DNA of 37,172 bases from Acidimicrobiia bacterium. Lineage in GTDB: Bacteria > Actinomycetota > Acidimicrobiia > Spongiisociales > UBA5794. The position numbers and the translations under genes were made by a program. The notes beneath the pieces are model-generated. The model was not told the DNA's origin, did not search any database, and worked only from the letters and a program-made list of their open reading frames with translations. Shown piece after piece: positions 1 through 6,143 of the stretch. The stretch covers positions 1 through 37,172 of the forward strand of contig JANTHO010000021.1 in assembly GCA_024762335.1 (NCBI GenBank), in the 5' to 3' direction. The first letter of the stretch is position 1. Each line of letters opens with the position of its first letter.

Positions 1-140
1 CCATCCGGACGTTGGACCTGACACAATGAACACAACACACACCAAAACCGTTACCCATGTCCCCGTACGACCGTTACCGATCTCCCCAGTCCATACATTC
101 GGCCGAGGGGACATGCAGGGGCGGGTGCGGTCTCTCACCC

Positions 141-164
141 GTCCCCCCGGCTTTGCGGGGGGAC
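141..164. terminator. Strong GC hairpin downstream of uppP
   Basis: A 9-bp perfect stem (141-149 pairs with 156-164) encloses a 6-nt loop. It lies 47 bases beyond the uppP stop codon in the direction of uppP transcription. No T-run follows on either strand, so it would be a U-less hairpin terminator, a form often proposed in GC-rich actinobacteria, or simply an extragenic palindrome. A weaker GGGTG/CACCC stem sits just to its left at 123-140. The rest of 1-210 shows no convincing gene. Confidence 0.45.
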
Positions 165-210
165 GCGAGGAGCCTGCGACGAGCAGGGGGGCAGGAAACG
201 AGCGCTGGGC

Positions 211-969
211 CTACAGGATGACCATGCCGAGGAGGCCGACGGCTACGCAGTAGATGCCGAACGGGGCGAGACCGATCGTTCCGAGGATGCGGATGAGGAA
301 GCTGATTGCCCAGTAGCCGACGAGGCCTGCAACGATCATGCCGACGACCGTCGAGGCGGTGATGCCGGCACCATCGGACAGCGCCTTCGCTACGGAGAGA
401 AGACCCGCACCGGCGATGGCGGGGATGCCGAGGAGGAAGGCGAAGCGGGCCGCTTCGACTCTTCCCAGTCCTCGTGCGAGACCGGCTGAGATCGTCATTC
501 CGGACCGTGACACGCCGGGGATCAGGGCGAACGATTGGGCGAGGCCGATCAGCCCGGCGTCGGCGGGGGAGAGGTCCTCGGCCGTCTTCCTTCCCTGTGG
601 CAGCATCATGGTCGCAAGCATGATGACGCCGGTGACGACGAGCATCCCGGCTACTGCCTTGGGTTTCGCCGTGAGTTCATCGAGCGTGTTCTCGAAGAGC
701 AGACCCAGAATCACGGCGGGGATCGTGCCGATGACGATGATCGTGATCATCCGTCGACCCGGCCGGTCGAAACGGGCCATCTTTGCGATGTCGGCGCGAT
801 AGAAGACGAGCACGGCAGCGAGCGTTCCGAGGTGAAGCATCGCCGTTGTGCCGATGTCCGGACCCTCGCGGCCGAGCAGAGCGGGGATGATTACCAGATG
901 GCCGCTGGAAGAGATGGGGAGGAATTCGGTGAGCCCCTGCACGGCTCCCCACAAGATGGCGTCGAACAT
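211..969 (-). CDS. uppP: Undecaprenyl-diphosphatase UppP (BacA)
   Basis: Integral membrane phosphatase that converts undecaprenyl diphosphate to undecaprenyl phosphate, recycling the lipid carrier used for peptidoglycan and other envelope polymers. The 252-residue product begins almost directly with the family signature (EFLPISSSGH, about residues 15-24) and carries the second one (PGVSRSGMT, about residues 151-159). Several hydrophobic segments follow, ending in a C-terminal membrane helix. Length is typical. The ATG at 969 is favoured because it begins right at the first conserved block and has a TAGGCT -10 element 6 nt upstream with no Shine-Dalgarno sequence, which fits a leaderless mRNA. 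It lies 51 nt downstream of the SAF-domain gene on the same strand but appears to have its own promoter. Confidence 0.95.
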   Translation of the reverse strand: MFDAILWGAVQGLTEFLPISSSGHLVIIPALLGREGPDIGTTAMLHLGTLAAVLVFYRADIAKMARFDRPGRRMITIIVIGTIPAVILGLLFENTLDELTAKPKAVAGMLVVTGVIMLATMMLPQGRKTAEDLSPADAGLIGLAQSFALIPGVSRSGMTISAGLARGLGRVEAARFAFLLGIPAIAGAGLLSVAKALSDGAGITASTVVGMIVAGLVGYWAISFLIRILGTIGLAPFGIYCVAVGLLGMVIL

Positions 970-975
970 CTGCCC

Positions 976-981
976 AGCCTA
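976..981 (-). promoter_or_regulatory. -10 element (TAGGCT) of uppP
   Basis: TAGGCT on the minus strand, 6 nt before the uppP ATG. Transcription would begin at or next to the start codon. No clear -35 box is seen. Confidence 0.5.
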
Positions 982-1020
982 GGGCGATGGCGGAAAGCCA
1001 CGGGGCACTGGGATCCGGGT

Positions 1021-1539
1021 TCAGGGCGCGAGGAGCACGATCAGAGTCCCATCTCTGGCGGCGAGAGCGACGGTGGCCGCGTGGTCGGGGGGAACGGCGA
1101 CGGATCCGCCCTCGGAGAATGAGAGGAGGTCCTGCTCGGCTGCCGCGATCACGATGCCCTCGGTCTCGAAAACCGGATCGGTACCGATCAGGCGTGCGTT
1201 GATACCGGGGGGTGTGCCCGGGGGGAGTGCGACCGGCACCGCCCACCACCCGTCCGGGATGGGGGACGTCGTTGTGATCGAGGACGGGACGATCGGTTCA
1301 CCCGCGGCCAGGTCGTGTGCCGCCACCGGCCGGGTGAGGTCGGGCATCGCGATGGCTCCCACCGGAAGGCTCCGCCACTCGACGTCCGGGTCGGTGATCC
1401 GTGTTCCGGCGGGAATGGCGTGTGCGGCGAACGGGTAGGCCGATTCAGCACTTCCGTGCAGATCCCACACGAACGCAGCGACGACGATTGCGGCGGCGGC
1501 TGCCCACCGGAGGTACGGGGGACGGGTCAACCAGAACAC
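1021..1539 (-). CDS. SAF-domain membrane-anchored protein
   Basis: A 172-residue protein with one N-terminal membrane helix (about residues 9-25, alanine and valine rich). A SAF-type domain follows (about residues 30-95), with the usual pattern of 'A...IPAGT.I...D...R..PVGAI' and 'A..DLAAGEPIV'. SAF domains occur in CpaB/FlgA-like pilus and flagellar assembly factors and in antifreeze-like proteins. No pilus genes are nearby, so its partner is unknown. The frame stays open upstream to 1617, but the GTG at 1539 is preferred: it starts just before the membrane helix and has TACAGT 6 nt upstream, whereas the longer N-terminus looks random. It is divergent from plsY and lies 51 nt upstream of uppP. 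The family call is from pattern recognition only. Confidence 0.6.
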   Translation of the reverse strand: MFWLTRPPYLRWAAAAAIVVAAFVWDLHGSAESAYPFAAHAIPAGTRITDPDVEWRSLPVGAIAMPDLTRPVAAHDLAAGEPIVPSSITTTSPIPDGWWAVPVALPPGTPPGINARLIGTDPVFETEGIVIAAAEQDLLSFSEGGSVAVPPDHAATVALAARDGTLIVLLAP

Positions 1540-1545
1540 CGTTCG

Positions 1546-1551
1546 ACTGTA
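1546..1551 (-). promoter_or_regulatory. -10 element (TACAGT) of the SAF-domain gene
   Basis: TACAGT on the minus strand, 6 nt before the GTG at 1539. This spacing fits leaderless transcription and supports the shorter start. Confidence 0.5.
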
Positions 1552-1729
1552 TCGAGAACACAGGCGCGTTGGAAGAGGTTCGATCGAGGAGATCCCTCCC
1601 CGTGTCACCAAGCGCAAGCAGGGGGAATGGTGGGGGGCCTGCGTTCAGATTTTCACGGGGAGGGAAAGCTCTCCCCCTATTGTGGCGCGCCGAACGCGTT
1701 TGGGGAAGGTCTTCCCGCAGCGACGCGAA

Positions 1730-1735
1730 TAAACT
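1730..1735 (+). promoter_or_regulatory. -10 element (TAAACT) of plsY
   Basis: TAAACT, a close match to the -10 consensus, lies exactly 7 nt before the GTG at 1743. It decides the plsY start in favour of a leaderless GTG over the long upstream open frame. Confidence 0.6.
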
Positions 1736-1742
1736 CCCTCGC

Positions 1743-2345
1743 GTGGATGTCCTCGTTCCCCTCATTGCAGCCTACCTCGTTGGATCCGTCGACTTCGGCG
1801 TTATCGTGCCCCGGATTCTCGGCGTCGACATCTATGCGACCGGAAGTGGAAACCCCGGAACGTCAAACGTGTTCCGGTCGCTCGGCAAGGGCCCGGCCGC
1901 GCTCGTGCTCCTCGGCGACGGTGCGAAGGGTGCGATCGCAGCAGCGATCGGGGCCGCCTGGGCCGGAGTCATGAGCAGCACGGCGAGTGCCGAGACGCTC
2001 GCCGTTGCGTGCGCGTTCGCCGCCGTGCTCGGCCACGTCGCACCGATCTGGCACCGATTCCACGGGGGTCGCGGCGTTGCCACAGCCATCGGCGCAGCTA
2101 TCTTCCTCGCACCGGTCTTCGGTCTCGTTCTCGCCGTCGCGTGGCTCGGCGTGACGGTCGTGCTCAAAGTGGCATCGGTCGCGTCACTCGGCGCCATGGC
2201 GATGTACGTCCCGGGACTCGCCTTCGCCGGGTATCGTGGTTGGGCGCTGGTGTGGGCACTCGCGATCGCAGCGCTCGTCGTCGCCCGGCACGCGCCCAAC
2301 ATTCGCCGACTCGTTGCCGGATCAGAAAGGACGGTCGGAGGATGA
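1743..2345 (+). CDS. plsY: Glycerol-3-phosphate acyltransferase PlsY
   Basis: Multi-pass membrane enzyme that transfers an acyl group from acyl-phosphate to glycerol 3-phosphate, making lysophosphatidic acid, the first committed step of phospholipid synthesis. The 200-residue product has the three PlsY motifs: an N-terminal GSV segment, the SGNPGTSNVFR loop (about residues 31-41) and GHVAPIWHRFHGGRGVAT (about residues 98-115). In the second, glycine and proline replace the commoner GNIGATN. The frame is open from 1401, but that extension looks non-coding and a -10 box sits just before the GTG. The stop overlaps the next gene (moeA) by 4 bases (ATGA), so the two are probably co-translated although functionally unrelated. 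Confidence 0.92.
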   Translation: MDVLVPLIAAYLVGSVDFGVIVPRILGVDIYATGSGNPGTSNVFRSLGKGPAALVLLGDGAKGAIAAAIGAAWAGVMSSTASAETLAVACAFAAVLGHVAPIWHRFHGGRGVATAIGAAIFLAPVFGLVLAVAWLGVTVVLKVASVASLGAMAMYVPGLAFAGYRGWALVWALAIAALVVARHAPNIRRLVAGSERTVGG

Positions 2346-3586
2346 TGCGCCCGATCGGTCAGATGCAGGCAGAGATCCTCGACGCGATGCCGCTGCTCGA
2401 CGAGGTCCGGGTCGACTTCGGTGATGCGATCGGCTCGGTACTGTCCCGGCCGGTCGATGCTCGCGAGAACCTCCCCGGTTTCGACAACGCCGCTGTCGAC
2501 GGGTTCGCCGTGATCTCATCCGACGTGACGCAGACCCCGGTCGAACTCGACGTCATCGACGACATCGCAGCGGGATGTCTTCCTTCCGTTCCGGTCATTC
2601 CCGGCACTGCGTCGCGCATCATGACCGGCGCTCCGGTGCCGGCCGGTTCCGACGCGATCGTTCCGGTCGAAGATGTTGAAATCGCTGGCGAGAACCGGGT
2701 GCGCATCCTGGTACCGGGACGCCCAGGTGACAACATCCGACCCGCCGGTGGAAGCGTGCGGGAGGGAGATCGCGTATTCGACGCGGGCCTGCGCCTCGAA
2801 GCCACCCACGTCTCGGTTCTTGCTTCCATGGGGATTCGGCCGCTGGTGCGGCGGCGGCCGGTGGTTGCGATCATGTCGACCGGTGACGAGCTCGTTCCAC
2901 CGTCGACGGCCGTGCTCGATCCCGGACTGATCCGCGATTCGAACCGGACGCTCGTCAAGGGCCGGCTGGCCGAGCTCGGTGCCGAGGTGCTCGATCTCGG
3001 CATCGTCCCGGATGACGCCGGGGCGTTCGGATCCGCTCTGGACGAAGCCGTCGCACACGCAGACGCGATCATCACGAGCGGCGGTGTTTCGATGGGTGCC
3101 TACGACGTGGTGAAGATGACGCTGCGCGAACGGGGCACCGTCGAGTTCCTCCGGGTGGCGATGCAACCGGGGAAGCCACTTGGCTTCGGAGCCGTCGACG
3201 GGGTCCCGTTCTTCGGTCTGCCCGGAAACCCCGTTTCTGTCTTCGTCTCGTTCGAGCAGTTCGTTCGCCCGGCGATCCTCGCCATGATGGGAGCGGATCG
3301 GCTGTTTCGCGATCGCGTACCGGGAGTCCTCGACGACGGAGTCACGACCAATCCCGAGAAGACCGTGTTCATTCGTGTTGCCACCGGGCGGAACGCCGAT
3401 GGTGTGTGGCACGCTCACCAGTCCGGCGGCCAGTCTTCCAACGTGCTCTCGGCGCTGGCGTTCGCCGATGCACTTGCCGTCGTTCCCGTCGGGGCGGGGC
3501 GCGTCGATCCGGGCGGTGCGGTCGAACTCGAAATGATGCGTTGGCCGGAAGCCAAAAACCGCGAGGAGGCCCTCGGTGCCCGATGA
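2342..3586 (+). CDS. moeA: Molybdopterin molybdotransferase MoeA / gephyrin-like Glp
   Basis: MoeA inserts molybdate into adenylylated molybdopterin. The 414-residue product shows the family's domain order: an N-terminal substrate loop with DNAAVDGFAV (about residues 49-58), the MoCF-binding core with STGDEL and TSGGVSMGAYD, then QPGKPLGFG and GLPGNPVS, followed by a short C-terminal domain. The stretch after GLPGNPVS (VFVSFEQFVRPA) is the form I recall from actinobacterial Glp, a MoeA paralogue that works with the membrane protein GlpR in cell division. A GlpR-like gene lies 1 kb downstream, so a double role is possible. The adjacent moaC and mogA argue for genuine Moco synthesis. The ATG at 2342 overlaps the plsY stop by 4 nt; an in-frame ATG at 2345 is also possible. 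GGAGG lies just upstream. Confidence 0.93.
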   Translation: MMRPIGQMQAEILDAMPLLDEVRVDFGDAIGSVLSRPVDARENLPGFDNAAVDGFAVISSDVTQTPVELDVIDDIAAGCLPSVPVIPGTASRIMTGAPVPAGSDAIVPVEDVEIAGENRVRILVPGRPGDNIRPAGGSVREGDRVFDAGLRLEATHVSVLASMGIRPLVRRRPVVAIMSTGDELVPPSTAVLDPGLIRDSNRTLVKGRLAELGAEVLDLGIVPDDAGAFGSALDEAVAHADAIITSGGVSMGAYDVVKMTLRERGTVEFLRVAMQPGKPLGFGAVDGVPFFGLPGNPVSVFVSFEQFVRPAILAMMGADRLFRDRVPGVLDDGVTTNPEKTVFIRVATGRNADGVWHAHQSGGQSSNVLSALAFADALAVVPVGAGRVDPGGAVELEMMRWPEAKNREEALGAR

Positions 3587-4049
3587 CATGAACCATCTCG
3601 ATGAACACGGGCATGTGCGCATGGTCGATGTGGGGGAGAAGCAACCGACGGCCCGACGCGCCGTTGCCGAAGCAACCGTTCTGATGGCCGAGGCGACGCG
3701 GGACCGTCTCTTTGCCGGGGACCTTCCCAAGGGTGATGCGATCGCCACGGTGCGGATCGCGTCGATCATGGCGGCGAAGCAGACCTCCTCGCTCATCCCG
3801 CTCTGCCATCCACTGCCGCTCGAGTCGGTGACCGTGGACGTCGTCCCGTGTGAAGCGGGGGCGACGATCACCGTCGCAGCGACGGTGACGGCGAAGACCG
3901 GGATCGAGATGGAGGCCGTAACCGGTGCTGCGGTCGGCGCCGTTGCGCTGTACGACATGATCAAAGGCATCGATCGCGGTGCGGAGATCTCCAACGTTCG
4001 TCTTCTCGAGAAGTCGGGGGGCAGGTCGGGTGTGTGGCACCGTGACTGA
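3576..4049 (+). CDS. moaC: Cyclic pyranopterin monophosphate synthase MoaC
   Basis: Catalyses the second half of the conversion of GTP to cyclic pyranopterin monophosphate, acting on the MoaA product. The 157-residue protein has the MoaC core: VDVGEKQPTARRAVAEA near the N-terminus, LIPLCHPLPL (about residues 69-78), TGIEMEA, YDMIKGIDRG and the C-terminal RLLEKSGGRSG. The usual DMCK is DMIK here, with the lysine retained. The GTG start at 3576 is set by a strong GAGGAGG 6 nt upstream. It overlaps the end of moeA by 11 nt and the start of mogA by 8 nt, so the cluster is translationally coupled. No moaA, moaD or moaE is in the window. Confidence 0.95.
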   Translation: MPDDMNHLDEHGHVRMVDVGEKQPTARRAVAEATVLMAEATRDRLFAGDLPKGDAIATVRIASIMAAKQTSSLIPLCHPLPLESVTVDVVPCEAGATITVAATVTAKTGIEMEAVTGAAVGAVALYDMIKGIDRGAEISNVRLLEKSGGRSGVWHRD

Positions 4050-4530
4050 GCACACTGCCGCGGTCGTGACCGTTTCCGACCGGGTCTCAGCCGGCACGGC
4101 GGAGGATCGGTCGGGACCGGCGGCTGCTGCGATGCTCGAGTCGACGGGCTTCATGGTTACCGAGTGCGTCGTGATCGCCGACGGTGTGCAATCCGTGGCC
4201 GACGCGCTCTCGCGTCTCGCCGGAACCGTGGACCTCGTCGTCACGACGGGGGGAACCGGTCTCACCCCCCGCGACCTCACACCCGAAGGGACGCTCTCCG
4301 TTCTCGAGCGCGAGGCTCCCGGTTTCGCCGAGGCAATGCGGGCGGCAACCTTCGGGAAGAACCCGCACGGGATGCTCTCCCGGGGCGTCTCGGGAACGAT
4401 CGGATCGACGCTGGTGATCAACCTCCCCGGGTCGGTTCGCGGCGTCGAGGAGTCGCTCGACGTCGTGATGCCGGCACTGTCTCACGGAATCGAGTTGCTA
4501 GTACACGCCTCATCGGACCACAATGCATGA
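4042..4530 (+). CDS. mogA: Molybdopterin adenylyltransferase MogA/MoaB family
   Basis: Adenylylates molybdopterin before molybdate insertion by MoeA. The 162-residue product is a single MoCF-binding domain: AAVVTVSDR at the N-terminus, TTGGTGLTPRDLTPE (about residues 69-83) forming the conserved GGTG loop, then the SRGVSGTIG and LPGS segments. Length matches stand-alone MogA/MoaB proteins. The start is uncertain between GTG 4042, used here because it places the conserved core about 5 residues in, and GTG 4030, which has a better purine-rich stretch upstream. It is the last gene of the Moco run and is followed by a 73-nt gap holding the promoter of the next unit. Confidence 0.92.
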   Translation: MTEHTAAVVTVSDRVSAGTAEDRSGPAAAAMLESTGFMVTECVVIADGVQSVADALSRLAGTVDLVVTTGGTGLTPRDLTPEGTLSVLEREAPGFAEAMRAATFGKNPHGMLSRGVSGTIGSTLVINLPGSVRGVEESLDVVMPALSHGIELLVHASSDHNA

Positions 4531-4550
4531 TGCAACGGGCGCACAAATGC

Positions 4551-4579
4551 TTTGAAGCCGCGCGGTGCGGGCCTACGCT
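4551..4579 (+). promoter_or_regulatory. Promoter of the glpR-translin-zinc ribbon unit
   Basis: TTTGAA (4551-4556) and TACGCT (4574-4579) are separated by exactly 17 nt, a good housekeeping-sigma promoter. It is followed by GGAG (4592-4595) 8 nt before the ATG at 4604, so this unit has a leader and an ordinary ribosome binding site, unlike most units in the window. Confidence 0.55.
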
Positions 4580-4603
4580 CGATCAAGCGGCGGAGTACAA
4601 CTA

Positions 4604-5068
4604 ATGGGCATCATCTTCTTCATTCTCATTGCGGGGGCTTGGGCGGCATTCCTGCTGCCCTCGTTCTTCGACCACCGGCGGGAGAACCCGCGGGCGACAA
4701 CGCGCGCGTTCGCCCGGTCAAAACAGAAGCTCGGAAACGTGACAGCCGCCCAGGTCGGCAGCCCCGCGTATGCCCAGCATCATGCTCAGACGCGACGCCA
4801 GCGGATCTTCATCGCTTTGCTCATGACGGCCCTCGTGGCGCTTGTGATCGCCGTGCTGCGATCGAGCATCGTGTGGCTCGGCATCGCCATCGTCGTCGAT
4901 CTCTCCATCGGAGCGTACGTCGCATTGATCCTCGCATCCAAGCAGCCGACGCAGGTACGCCGTGCTCCGGTTGTTCGGATCCCCACCGTCGTTCCGTCGG
5001 CGCCGACGACCGCAGCCGATCTCGAACTCGACGCTGCTCCGCCGACCGTCCGCGTGATCGCCGGCTGA
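4604..5068 (+). CDS. glpR: GlpR/SepX-like divisome membrane protein
   Basis: A 154-residue membrane protein. An N-terminal helix (about residues 2-20, ending GAWAAFLLPSFF) is followed by a basic cytoplasmic stretch (HRRENPR...TTRAFARSKQKLG), then two closely spaced helices (about residues 66-84 and 87-106), then a short proline- and alanine-rich tail. This architecture, and the N-terminal GAWAA-F/Y-L-x-P pattern followed by charged residues, match the actinobacterial GlpR/SepX family. In Corynebacterium GlpR is the membrane receptor of the gephyrin-like protein Glp at the divisome; in Streptomyces SepX supports division. The variable linker between helix 1 and helix 2 is much shorter than in mycobacterial members. 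The MoeA/Glp gene just upstream supports the pairing. Assignment is from recalled family pattern plus context, not from a search. Confidence 0.7.
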   Translation: MGIIFFILIAGAWAAFLLPSFFDHRRENPRATTRAFARSKQKLGNVTAAQVGSPAYAQHHAQTRRQRIFIALLMTALVALVIAVLRSSIVWLGIAIVVDLSIGAYVALILASKQPTQVRRAPVVRIPTVVPSAPTTAADLELDAAPPTVRVIAG

Positions 5069-5072
5069 TCTG

Positions 5073-5699
5073 GTGAGTGCGAACCCGCCCGACCTGACCG
5101 CGATCGAAGCCGCCGTCCGTGCCGACCTCGACGAGAAGAACGCGGCAAGAGAACTTGCCTTGAAGAACTGCCGTCTCATCATCCGCACATCCGCAACGGC
5201 GATTCGTTCGCTGCATCGGGGTGAGCGGGAACGAGCCGACGAGCTGCTCGCAGAAGCCCGGGTGCTGATCACCGAGGCAGAGGCACCGCTCGGCCATCAT
5301 CAGGACATCTACCACGCCGGGTTCTTCTACGACGCCGTCAAGGAGTACGCGGAGGGAGTACTCACCGCAGCGCTTCTCGCTGGGGAGCCGTTGCCGCTGC
5401 CGTCCGAGATCGGTGTGCACTCCGTCCCGTATCTCAAGGGTCTGGGTGAAGCGGTCGGGGAGCAGCGGCGTCGCATGCTCGACTATCTCCGGGCCGGACG
5501 CGTTGACGACGCCGAGGCAACATTCATCTCGATGGACACGGTTCTCGATCTGTTGACTTCGCTCGACTACCCGGACGGCATGACGGCGGGCCTGAGGAGA
5601 ACGACCGATGTGGCGAGATCGCTCATCGAGCGCAGCCGTTCGGATCTGACAACGGCGGTCGTCCAGGAACGACTCCGTTCGCAACTGGGAGGAAACTGA
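5073..5699 (+). CDS. Translin-family protein (COG2178)
   Basis: A predicted all-alpha protein of 208 residues that I recognise as the prokaryotic translin/TRAX-like family, better known from archaea and thought to bind or cut RNA. Matching blocks are: NCRLIIRTSATAIRSLHRGE (about residues 31-50), DIYHAGFFYDAVKEYAEG (about residues 78-95), the LP...EIGV...YLKGLGEAVGE segment, DYPDGMTAGLRRTTDVARSLIE and SRSDLT near the C-terminus. The KEYAE helix keeps two glutamates (E91, E94) where TRAX-type proteins carry acidic catalytic residues, so nuclease activity is possible but unproven. The GTG start lies 4 nt after the glpR stop, and the stop overlaps the next ATG by one base, so it is co-transcribed with both neighbours. 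Confidence 0.8.
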   Translation: MSANPPDLTAIEAAVRADLDEKNAARELALKNCRLIIRTSATAIRSLHRGERERADELLAEARVLITEAEAPLGHHQDIYHAGFFYDAVKEYAEGVLTAALLAGEPLPLPSEIGVHSVPYLKGLGEAVGEQRRRMLDYLRAGRVDDAEATFISMDTVLDLLTSLDYPDGMTAGLRRTTDVARSLIERSRSDLTTAVVQERLRSQLGGN

Positions 5700-5917
5700 T
5701 GGCAGCGCCCGCGTGCCCCGTGTGCGGATCACCCGATATCCGTATGGTGCGCACCGAAGAGACGATCCGTCGCGTGACGGGTTCGAAATCCGGAGATGGC
5801 AAGCCGATGTTCGTCGTCGAGGCCGAGCCGTTCGAATCGTCGACGACGGAGATCATTACCTGTGTCAATGGTCATGCACACCCCGCTCGCGTCGGCTTCG
5901 ACATCGAGTGGTCCTGA
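5699..5917 (+). CDS. Small zinc-ribbon protein, function unknown
   Basis: A 72-residue protein beginning with CPVCG (C6, C9) and containing TCVNGHAH (C55, H59 or H61) near the C-terminus. The Cys2 plus Cys/His arrangement with a beta-rich middle suggests a single zinc ribbon. The ATG at 5699 shares one base with the translin stop and is preceded by GGGAGGA (5688-5694) at good spacing. It is therefore the third gene of the glpR-translin unit. I do not recognise a named family. Such short ribbons often bind nucleic acid or proteins, which would fit a translin partner, but that is inference. Confidence 0.7.
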   Translation: MAAPACPVCGSPDIRMVRTEETIRRVTGSKSGDGKPMFVVEAEPFESSTTEIITCVNGHAHPARVGFDIEWS

Positions 5918-5946
5918 TCAGGCTGCCGCTGGAACCCGGCGCCTGA

Positions 5947-5952
5947 TACACT
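5947..5952 (+). promoter_or_regulatory. -10 element (TACACT) of tRNA-Ala
   Basis: TACACT ends 12 nt before the mature tRNA 5' end, the same distance as the TAACCT before tRNA-Gln. The -35 region is weak (CTGCCG at 5923-5928). Confidence 0.45.
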
Positions 5953-5964
5953 CCCGTCCCGTCC

Positions 5965-6041
5965 GGGGGTGTAGCTCAGTCCGGCAGAGCACTACGTTCG
6001 CAACGTAGGGGCCACGGGTTCAAATCCCGTCACCTCCACCA
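5965..6041 (+). tRNA. tRNA-Ala (anticodon CGC)
   Basis: A complete cloverleaf can be folded by eye. The acceptor stem is 5965-5971 with 6031-6037, the D arm 5974-5990, the anticodon arm 5992-6008 with loop TTCGCAA giving anticodon CGC (reads GCG), and the T arm 6014-6030 with TTCAAAT. The third acceptor pair is G-U (G3:U70), the alanine identity element. The discriminator is A and CCA is encoded (6039-6041). Confidence 0.97.
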
Positions 6042-6048
6042 GGTGTCG

Positions 6049-6086
6049 AGCGTCCAAAACGGCACTATTTCGCCGTTCTGGACGCT
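6049..6086. terminator. 15-bp hairpin between tRNA-Ala and the amidohydrolase gene
   Basis: 6049-6063 pairs with 6072-6086 with one A-C mismatch around an 8-nt loop (ACTATTTC). It starts 7 nt after the tRNA CCA end, so termination or 3'-end formation of the tRNA transcript is likely. It has no T-run. Confidence 0.5.
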
Positions 6087-6130
6087 GGCCGCCAGAGTGG
6101 GGCGCCGAATGGACGGCCACCCGTGGGCAC

Positions 6131-6136
6131 TACCGT
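6131..6136 (+). promoter_or_regulatory. -10 element (TACCGT) of the amidohydrolase gene
   Basis: TACCGT lies 7 nt before the ATG at 6144 but only 1 nt before the ATG at 6138. By the spacing seen elsewhere in the window, this points to ATG 6144 as the leaderless start. Confidence 0.45.
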
Positions 6137-6143
6137 GATGTCC

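Noticed and set aside
26-253. 75-codon open frame at the left edge
   Set aside because: It covers the GC hairpin at 141-164 and the uppP 3' end, has no recognisable domain and an atypical composition; no promoter or ribosome binding site was seen.
1401-1742. N-terminal extension of PlsY to an upstream start
   Set aside because: The extension is arginine and proline rich with no PlsY similarity, overlaps the divergent SAF gene, and a -10 box sits just before GTG 1743.
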